Assembly: GCA_019116185.1 (NCBI GenBank)
Contig: DXCD01000186.1
Span: 1-13,229 of the forward strand
Reading direction: 5' to 3'
From: Candidatus Mediterraneibacter stercorigallinarum
Lineage (GTDB): Bacteria; Bacillota; Clostridia; Lachnospirales; Lachnospiraceae
Length of the DNA stretch: 13,229 nt
Positions 8,101 to 13,229 of this stretch are shown here, piece by piece. The notes under the pieces are model-generated. The model was not told the DNA's origin. It did no database searches and worked only from the letters and a program-made list of their open reading frames with translations. Position 1 is the first letter of the stretch. Every line of letters begins with the position of its first letter. A program made the position numbers and the translations under genes.

Positions 8101-8109
8101 TCCTCCTTT
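8101..8109 (-). promoter_or_regulatory. Ribosome binding site that decides the GH95 TTG start
   Basis: On the minus strand AAAGGAGGA lies here, about 12 bases before TTG (8089-8087). The spacing is slightly long, but this is the only strong site in the region. It falls inside the frame that would be translated from the GTG at 8194, which argues against that longer start. Confidence 0.6.
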
Positions 8110-8212
8110 CAAGCTGTCCGCCCCGCTTTCCGAACAACCCGCTGTATATTTGCAGGCTGTTTCCGCCTGTCCTTAACCAAACAGCTGCACGCACTGTTTT
8201 CTGTCATCAGCT

Positions 8213-8245
8213 TTAAATTGCGGGACTATTCGCATCTTAAATTGC
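8213..8245. promoter_or_regulatory. Direct repeat TTAAATTGC x2, candidate operator for GH95
   Basis: TTAAATTGC is found at 8213-8221 and 8237-8245, 24 bp apart. Both copies lie just downstream (in GH95 orientation) of the candidate -10 box at 8260-8265, a place where a bound repressor would block transcription. No regulator gene for GH95 is visible in the window. Confidence 0.35.
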
Positions 8246-8259
8246 AAGTTGTTAGAATT

Positions 8260-8265
8260 ATTATA
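8260..8265 (-). promoter_or_regulatory. Candidate -10 box for the GH95 gene
   Basis: The minus strand reads TATAAT here, but the -35 position at 16-18 bp is A-rich and poor. A start near 8253 would give a leader of about 160 bases before the TTG codon. The box lies between the terminator of the upstream reductase gene and the GH95 gene, so GH95 should be transcribed on its own. Confidence 0.4.
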
Positions 8266-8356
8266 CCTTGCTTCTGCCATTTATTTCTTGTAATATCATA
8301 GAATTTTATATAACGATATTCACTTTTTTCTGTCAGCCGCTGCCTGTATTTCTCAC

Positions 8357-8402
8357 GAAAACAGGCGGTCCTGCCGGATGTTCATCCGGCAGATCCGCCT
8401 GT
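8357..8402 (-). terminator. Strong terminator after the fused reductase gene
   Basis: Positions 8361-8380 and 8383-8402 form a near-perfect 20-bp stem with a two-base loop and one or two mismatches in the middle. On the minus strand it ends in TGTTTTCG. It lies 32 bases after the stop codon of the reductase gene and separates that unit from GH95. Confidence 0.85.
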
Positions 8403-8434
8403 AGATCAGATCCATATATCCGCACCTTATTTTA

Positions 8435-11017
8435 TCAGCAGGTTGCCCCGCCTTTCAGATGTTTCTGGGCCTTTATATTCTCTTCTTTCCGCGCCAGCAG
8501 ATCATCGGAGAGCAGCTGTTCCTGCACGTTCCCGAACCCGAGTCTTGCCACGGTGTCGGCAAAACGCTCTCCCGTGATTCCCTGCTCGCGGAACAGAAGG
8601 ATCGCCTTCTCCACAATGGAAAGGACTTCTTCTTTGTCCGTAAACACTTTATCCAGATATCTTCCCTGCGCCACTTTCTTTCCCCAGCGTCCTCCGATAT
8701 AGATCCGGTAACCATTGGTATAATCTTCGACCGCGTGGAACGGGCACCTGCCCACACAGCGTCCGCAGTGGTTGCACGCATTCTCGTCAATCGTGATCTT
8801 CCCGTCAACAAGCTTCGCCACATTGACCGGACAGTTATTCTCAACCTGGCAGACTTTACATCCGCGGCATTTCTCCAGATCGATCTGCGGCACTCTCTGT
8901 CCGATAATGCCTAAGTCGTTCAGATCCGGTTTCACACAGTTGTTCGGGCAGCCGCCTACCGCGATCTTGAACTTGTGCGGCAGCTTGACGTCACGGTATC
9001 CGTGATAGAATCTCTCATGGATCTCTTCTGACAATGCAAAGGTATCGATCAGACCGTACTGGCATGTGGTCCCCTTGCAGGATACGACCGGGCGCACTTT
9101 CGAGCCTGTTCCGCCGGTCTCAAGCCCTGCCTGCATAAGATATTCCCTGAGCGGCTCGATGTTGTCGAACGGAACGCCCTGGATCTCCATTGTGAGACGC
9201 GAGGTCATGGTGACTTCTCCGCTTCCGAAACGTTCTGCCGCCTCAGCGATCACCCTTGCTTCTTCCGCGGTAATCTTGCCGTTCCTTGTGATGACGCGCC
9301 CGTTGAATTTATCCGGCGTTCTCTTATCCTTCAGGAAGCCAAGCGCTTTTACCCTTGTCTCTTCTTCTTTCGAAACAGCGGTTTCCGCATTTTTCACTTT
9401 CACATCATTAAAGAATGTCGCTCCCTCCAGGACAACCGTATTCTCATACCCATAGTATCTCATCCGGTTCTGGAGGAAATATGCCCTCTTGCCTTTCGCG
9501 CAGACAAGGAGGATCTTTTCCTTCTTGTCCAGCCCCTCAATCTCTCCGTTTACTTTTGCCAGGTTCACAAAGAACGCCCCGCGGATCGCCGGCTCGGGCT
9601 GCACGTCAACCACGCGGTATCCTTCCGCCTCGCCCGCCGCGTACTCTGCCGGCGTCATGCTGACGAATGTACCGTCCAGCTTGTTCATCAGCACGTACAC
9701 TGCCTGCACGAACGGATGGATCGCTGTGGAGAATGGCGGCGCATAGGCGAAATCCGCATTCTCAAAGTCCTCGAGGACTGCTCCCATATTGATGCCCATG
9801 ACAGCGATATCCACCATCTTGTCCACCTCGCCCGGTCCGAACACCTGCACTCCAAGGAGCTTTCTTGTGGCCCGGTCCGCGATCAGTTTGGTGATAAAGA
9901 AAGAGGCATCCGGGTAATAGTGGGCCTTATCATCCGTGGGCACGAGCACAGTCTCTACATCATATCCCGCTTCCCTTGCCTGCGCCTCTGTCAACCCGGT
10001 ACGTCCCACATTGAGCCCCGGCAGTTTGACAACTCCGGTTCCAAGAACACCCGGATAGGTCTTCTGCGCTCCTGCAAGCACCTGCGCCAGAGTCCGGCCC
10101 TCCAGGTTTGCCGAAGATCCCATGGGTGACCACTGGCGATTCCCTGTGATCCGGTTCGTCACCATCACGCAGTCGCCCGCCGCGTAGACATCTTCCAGGC
10201 TGGTTTTCATCTGTCCGTCCACAAGGATCGTCCCCTTGAACATCTCGATCCCCGTATTCTCAAGAAATGCCGTATTCGGCCGGATTCCTGCCGCCATGAT
10301 CAGCATCTCGCAGGAAAGCGTCCCGGCTGACGTCTTAACCCCTGTTACTTTGTCCGTGCCCAGGATCCGCTCCGCGCTGGTTCCCGTGATCACGCGGATG
10401 CCGGAATTCAGAAGATGCTTCTTCACATACGCCGCCATCTCCGGATCAAGGATGTTCGGCAGCACCTGTGACGCAAAGTCGATCACCGTCACATTGATCC
10501 CCTTGGCATGAAGGTTCTCTGCCGCCTCCAGACCGATGAATCCCGCGCCGATCACAACTGCTTTCTTCACATTGTTCGTCTCCGCGTATGTGCGGATATT
10601 CTCCGCGTCGTCCGGGGTCCGCATCTTGAACACGCCCGGAAGGTCTCTGCCCTCAATGGGCAGCTCTGCCGCGGAAGCTCCCGTCGCGATCACCAGCTTG
10701 TCGTAAGGACAGGCTTCAGTTTCTCCTGTCCGCACGTCTCTCAGCGTCACTTCTTTCTTCGCCGGGTCAACCGCCACGGCCTCTTTGCCTGTACGCACCT
10801 CCACCCCGGTCAGCCCGGAATATTTCTGCGGAGTATTCACGATCAACTCTTCCCTGCTCTCGATAAATCCGCCCACATAATAGGGCAGCCCGCATCCCGC
10901 GTAAGAAATATCCTGATCTTTAGTTATGACAGTCACCTCAATGCTCCTGTCTTCTCTTTTTAATTTTGCCGCAGTCTTTGTTCCGGCCGCGACACCGCCG
11001 ATAATGAGTACTTTCAT
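8435..11017 (-). CDS. FAD-dependent CoA-disulfide-reductase-like / rhodanese / siroheme Fe-S / ferredoxin fusion oxidoreductase
   Basis: This 860-residue cytoplasmic protein combines four redox modules. The first 450 residues or so form a pyridine nucleotide-disulfide oxidoreductase of the CoA-disulfide reductase/NADH oxidase group: FAD motif GGVAAG (7-12), redox Cys42 in YAGCGLPYY, NAD-binding VVIGAGFIGLEAA, then the dimerisation domain. A rhodanese-like domain follows, with Cys506 in LLVCAKGKRAY. Next is one nitrite/sulfite-reductase half-domain (about 565-710) with Cys647, Cys652, Cys690 and Cys694 for a siroheme-linked or plain Fe-S cluster. Two ferredoxin motifs are at 717-729 (CxxCxxCx5C) and 748-758 (CxxCxxCx3C). 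Electrons plausibly run from NAD(P)H through FAD and clusters to a sulfur substrate such as persulfide, polysulfide, thiosulfate-derived sulfur or sulfite; the substrate is not determined. The start is ATG 11017; a GTG at 11053 is in frame but gives an unnatural basic extension before MKVLIIGG. It lies 42 bases after the DUF134 gene and is probably cotranscribed with it. Confidence 0.9.
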   Translation of the reverse strand: MKVLIIGGVAAGTKTAAKLKREDRSIEVTVITKDQDISYAGCGLPYYVGGFIESREELIVNTPQKYSGLTGVEVRTGKEAVAVDPAKKEVTLRDVRTGETEACPYDKLVIATGASAAELPIEGRDLPGVFKMRTPDDAENIRTYAETNNVKKAVVIGAGFIGLEAAENLHAKGINVTVIDFASQVLPNILDPEMAAYVKKHLLNSGIRVITGTSAERILGTDKVTGVKTSAGTLSCEMLIMAAGIRPNTAFLENTGIEMFKGTILVDGQMKTSLEDVYAAGDCVMVTNRITGNRQWSPMGSSANLEGRTLAQVLAGAQKTYPGVLGTGVVKLPGLNVGRTGLTEAQAREAGYDVETVLVPTDDKAHYYPDASFFITKLIADRATRKLLGVQVFGPGEVDKMVDIAVMGINMGAVLEDFENADFAYAPPFSTAIHPFVQAVYVLMNKLDGTFVSMTPAEYAAGEAEGYRVVDVQPEPAIRGAFFVNLAKVNGEIEGLDKKEKILLVCAKGKRAYFLQNRMRYYGYENTVVLEGATFFNDVKVKNAETAVSKEEETRVKALGFLKDKRTPDKFNGRVITRNGKITAEEARVIAEAAERFGSGEVTMTSRLTMEIQGVPFDNIEPLREYLMQAGLETGGTGSKVRPVVSCKGTTCQYGLIDTFALSEEIHERFYHGYRDVKLPHKFKIAVGGCPNNCVKPDLNDLGIIGQRVPQIDLEKCRGCKVCQVENNCPVNVAKLVDGKITIDENACNHCGRCVGRCPFHAVEDYTNGYRIYIGGRWGKKVAQGRYLDKVFTDKEEVLSIVEKAILLFREQGITGERFADTVARLGFGNVQEQLLSDDLLARKEENIKAQKHLKGGATC

Positions 11018-11059
11018 CTTTCTGGCTCTTTCCTTTCTTTTCAACACGATCACTTTAAG

Positions 11060-11401
11060 TTACAGGTTCCTGTGACAGCAATACTCCTCGCCGGCGCATT
11101 CCGGACGGACTGCCGGGCAGACATAGACATCGCCCCCGCCGATCGTAAGCGTCCTGCCATTTGTAAGCATGTCCGCCATCTTCCGGCGGGCTTCCTCATA
11201 GATCCGCGTCACTGTCGGGCGGGAAATCCCCATCCTCCGGGCACACTGCTCCTGGGTCATCTGCATATAGTCCAGCAGACGGATCACTTCATATTCGTCA
11301 TATGTAAGATTGATACCGCCGGACGCCTCGCCGTCCTGAGGGGCAAATTCTCTGATCCGGGGCAGGGAACAGATGCAGCGCTGTTTCTGCGGCCTGGGCA
11401 T
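11060..11401 (-). CDS. DUF134 / UPF0251 family DNA-binding protein
   Basis: This 113-residue small regulator-like protein starts with MPRPQKQR, followed by LTYDEYEVIRLLDY and a helix-turn-helix at about 49-73 (TQEQCARRMGISRPTVTRIYEEAR), then RTLTIGGGDVYVC, the usual order for DUF134. The start at 11401 is set by AAAGGAGG seven bases upstream; an in-frame codon at 11491 would overlap the promoter. It has cysteines at both ends (C9 and C11; C95, C102, C108, C109) and one in the helix-turn-helix (C53), which could bind a metal or cluster or sense redox state (inference). It is the first gene of a two-gene unit with the fused reductase, so it likely controls its own unit. The family is described as putative DNA-binding; I know no fixed target. 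Confidence 0.9.
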   Translation of the reverse strand: MPRPQKQRCICSLPRIREFAPQDGEASGGINLTYDEYEVIRLLDYMQMTQEQCARRMGISRPTVTRIYEEARRKMADMLTNGRTLTIGGGDVYVCPAVRPECAGEEYCCHRNL

Positions 11402-11447
11402 AAAATACCTCCTTTCTTTCCTGCGCAATAACCGAACATCAAGACCT

Positions 11448-11461
11448 GAGTATATATGCTC
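11448..11461. promoter_or_regulatory. Near-palindromic candidate operator in the DUF134 promoter
   Basis: GAGTATATATGCTC is palindromic except for one mismatched pair (third base in from each arm end, T against G). It sits just after the expected transcription start. A related GAGTATA also overlaps the -10 box on the minus strand. The placement fits autorepression by the DUF134 protein, but the binding factor is not proven. Confidence 0.45.
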
Positions 11462-11470
11462 CTGATTACA

Positions 11471-11498
11471 AGTATACTCTATAATGAACATATGTCAA
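11471..11498 (-). promoter_or_regulatory. Promoter of the DUF134-reductase unit
   Basis: On the minus strand TTGACA (11498-11493) and TATACT (11476-11471) are separated by 16 bp, a near-consensus housekeeping promoter. It is the best promoter in the window. The -35 box contains the TGA stop codon of the upstream repeat-protein gene, so the two units are packed without spare DNA. The transcript start would be near 11464, leaving a leader of about 63 bases. Confidence 0.8.
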
Positions 11499-13228
11499 TA
11501 AATATGATGATCTTTTTTGTTGAAAATTTCTGGAATTTCTGTTGTGTCACTTTCTCCTATTACAGCTTTCTTGCACAGGCAAATATACTCTTTTATCCAT
11601 GTATTATCTATAGAGTCATAATCCGGATGCTGCTGAATCTGTCTATAATAATGCTTCGCCTCTTCTTTTCTTCCCAAAAGAAGAGAACAATAATATAAAT
11701 ATAGAATTGAACCTAATGTTTTTTCTTGTGCCGCCTCCATTTTTTTTACTAATTTTACTGTACAATATTCATTATCAGAATCAATATTTCCATTATAATA
11801 TTCTAAAATAGCAAGATTGTTTATTGCTCGATTATTATACAGCACATACTTTCGCAAAATATCTCTGGCTCGCTCAGGTGAATGATGAATCAGTTCCAAA
11901 TTCGAATATAAAGAGTATAACGAACCATCATTGGGGAATCTTTTAATTCCCTCATGTAAAATCCATCTTGCTGTATTCTCCTGATCATACTCACCCATAT
12001 TATTCTGTTGTTCTTCTAACCGTCCCCACGCAAACCATACACTAGCCTTTTCATCATGATTCATACACGCCTGCCTGTATATCCACCGTGCTGTATTCTC
12101 CTTTTCACACTCTCCTATATTATTCTCTCGTTCCTCCAGCTGTCCCCACGCAAGCCACACACTGCTATCCACTCCCCGTTTCAAACATGCTTCCCTATAG
12201 ATCCATCTCGCTGTATTCTCTCTCTCATACTCTCCTGGGTTATTCTCTCGTTCCTCCAGCTGCCCCCACGCAAGCCACACACTACTATCCACTCCCCGTT
12301 TCAAACATGCTTCCCTATAGATCCATCTCGCTGTATTCTTCTTTTCATACTCTCCCATATTATTCTGTTGTTCTTCTAGCCTTCCCCACGCAAACCATAC
12401 ACTAGCCTTTCCATCATGATTCATACACGCCTGTCTGTATATCCACCGTGCTGTATTCTCCTTTTCACACTCTCCTATGTTATTTTCTTGTTCCTCAAGC
12501 CTCGCCCATGCAAGCCAGACATCACTATCCCCTTCCCGCTTCAAACACGCTTCCCTATAGATCCATCTCGCTGTATTCTCCTTTTCACACTCTCCTATGT
12601 TATCTTCTTGTTCCTCAAGCTTTGCCCACGCAAGCCATGTGTGACTATCCACTTCTCGATTCAAACATGCTTCCCTATAGATCCATCTCGCCGTATTTTC
12701 CCGTGCATACTCCCCGGCATTATTCTCTTGTGTCTCTATCTTCGCCCATATCCTCCAGGCAGCACTGTCCCCTCCCTGCTCCACACAGGCTTTCCTGAAA
12801 ATCCAGGCCGGAGAATATTCTTCTGCAACATCCCATGGTGCGCCTTTTCTCAGCAACAGTTCACACCATCTCTGCAAGAAATCAGAAGAAATCCACTCCC
12901 TCTCAAAACACTTCCGAAAAAACAACAGCTGAACCTCTTCGTCTTTTATGCACAAAGGCAGTTTGTGAAAAAAGGAAGGGGCCTGTATCTTTATTTCATC
13001 CAGCATTCTGTTAATCAGAGCCTGACACGTCTCCATACTTGTCATGGGCAACGCCCTGCAAAGCCGCATTATCTCATCTGCTGCACGGTCTCTGAGATAA
13101 CGGTAAACAAAGTGCGTTGAATACTGTTTTAATCCCATCTCCACCAAACAGGTCAATATATCATCTATATCATCCTGAGACAAAATTCCATGATCAGAGA
13201 ACAATTCTTCATAAAATAAATTTGAGAT
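11495..13228 (-). CDS. HAT/TPR-like repeat protein, 5' end beyond the window
   Basis: The frame stays open to the window edge (…FYEELFSDHG), so the visible 578 residues are probably the C-terminal part of a longer protein. A TTG at 13204 is a possible but poor start. The visible N-terminal 135 residues are helical and unrecognised. Then come eight 40-residue units: a divergent one (12698-12817), six very similar ones (11978-12697) and a divergent last one (11858-11977). The consensus is NTARWIYREACLKR, then VWLAWGQLEE, then NN-GE-EKE. The spacing of aromatic residues and Glu, and the ARxIYxxA motif, resemble half-a-TPR (HAT) repeats, which form helical scaffolds. A helical C-terminal domain of about 120 residues follows and has no visible catalytic motif. 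Base composition is AT-rich (30% GC at 11701-11760 against 60% at 10501-10560). Its role is unknown; a scaffold or sensor, possibly part of a larger NTPase-type protein, is a guess. Confidence 0.8.
   Translation of the reverse strand: MSNLFYEELFSDHGILSQDDIDDILTCLVEMGLKQYSTHFVYRYLRDRAADEIMRLCRALPMTSMETCQALINRMLDEIKIQAPSFFHKLPLCIKDEEVQLLFFRKCFEREWISSDFLQRWCELLLRKGAPWDVAEEYSPAWIFRKACVEQGGDSAAWRIWAKIETQENNAGEYARENTARWIYREACLNREVDSHTWLAWAKLEEQEDNIGECEKENTARWIYREACLKREGDSDVWLAWARLEEQENNIGECEKENTARWIYRQACMNHDGKASVWFAWGRLEEQQNNMGEYEKKNTARWIYREACLKRGVDSSVWLAWGQLEERENNPGEYERENTARWIYREACLKRGVDSSVWLAWGQLEERENNIGECEKENTARWIYRQACMNHDEKASVWFAWGRLEEQQNNMGEYDQENTARWILHEGIKRFPNDGSLYSLYSNLELIHHSPERARDILRKYVLYNNRAINNLAILEYYNGNIDSDNEYCTVKLVKKMEAAQEKTLGSILYLYYCSLLLGRKEEAKHYYRQIQQHPDYDSIDNTWIKEYICLCKKAVIGESDTTEIPEIFNKKDHHIY
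11978..12697 (-). repeat. Six tandem 120-bp coding repeats
   Basis: Units run at 12697-12578, 12577-12458, 12457-12338, 12337-12218, 12217-12098 and 12097-11978, all exactly 120 bp. Unit 3 and unit 6 differ at about 5 of 120 positions, and their partners at 360 bp also match in the unit ends, so the array has a three-unit higher-order period. Units 4 and 5 are also nearly identical in most of their length. Such similarity at DNA level points to recent duplication or ongoing conversion. Confidence 0.9.
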
Positions 13229-13229
13229 A

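Noticed and set aside
8090..8194. GTG at 8194 as GH95 start
   Set aside because: No ribosome site upstream, and it would put 35 residues before a normal signal peptide; TTG 8089 follows AAAGGAGG.
11978..12697. CRISPR array
   Set aside because: The 120-bp repeats are contiguous, in frame and coding, without spacers.
12056..13120. Plus-strand repeated frames opposite the HAT-like array
   Set aside because: Their 40-residue periodicity is only the mirror of the 120-bp coding repeats, and they lack starts with ribosome sites.

Overview
The window looks like chromosome of a gut Lachnospiraceae-type Firmicute (Clostridia). The evidence is strong AGGAGG-type ribosome sites, a GH31 enzyme very close to the Blautia (Ruminococcus) obeum alpha-glucosidase, a Gram-positive wall-anchored GH95 fucosidase with FIVAR-like modules and a KTGD-type sorting signal, and a clostridial-style sulfur/FAD oxidoreductase. 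The genus cannot be fixed from sequence alone.

Layout. 1-890 is non-coding and holds two long imperfect hairpins (1-122 and about 483-691). They share a conserved core and apex but differ in their stems. 891-2960 (+) is a cytoplasmic GH31 alpha-glucosidase with a 30-bp tandem repeat inserted in frame, followed by a terminator. Four genes then lie on the minus strand. Read in their own direction from the right edge they are: a HAT/TPR-like repeat protein cut by the window edge (11495-13228); a DUF134/UPF0251 DNA-binding protein (11060-11401) with a clear promoter and a candidate operator; a four-part FAD/rhodanese/siroheme/ferredoxin reductase (8435-11017) with its own terminator; and a 1652-residue secreted GH95 alpha-L-fucosidase (3131-8089). 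The GH95 gene converges on GH31.

How the genes may work together. GH95 would remove terminal fucose from host or dietary glycans at the cell surface, while GH31 would hydrolyse short alpha-glucosides inside the cell; they share a glycan-using lifestyle but are not one operon. The DUF134 protein and the fused reductase form a two-gene unit, probably a redox or sulfur-species-responsive regulator with its reductase. The repeat protein is AT-rich, carries nearly identical 120-bp repeats and looks recently acquired or rearranged.

The least explained items are the paired hairpins and the HAT-like repeat protein. No RNA gene of a known family, CRISPR array, transposase or integrase was recognised. 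All calls come from reading the sequence; no search or folding program was run.
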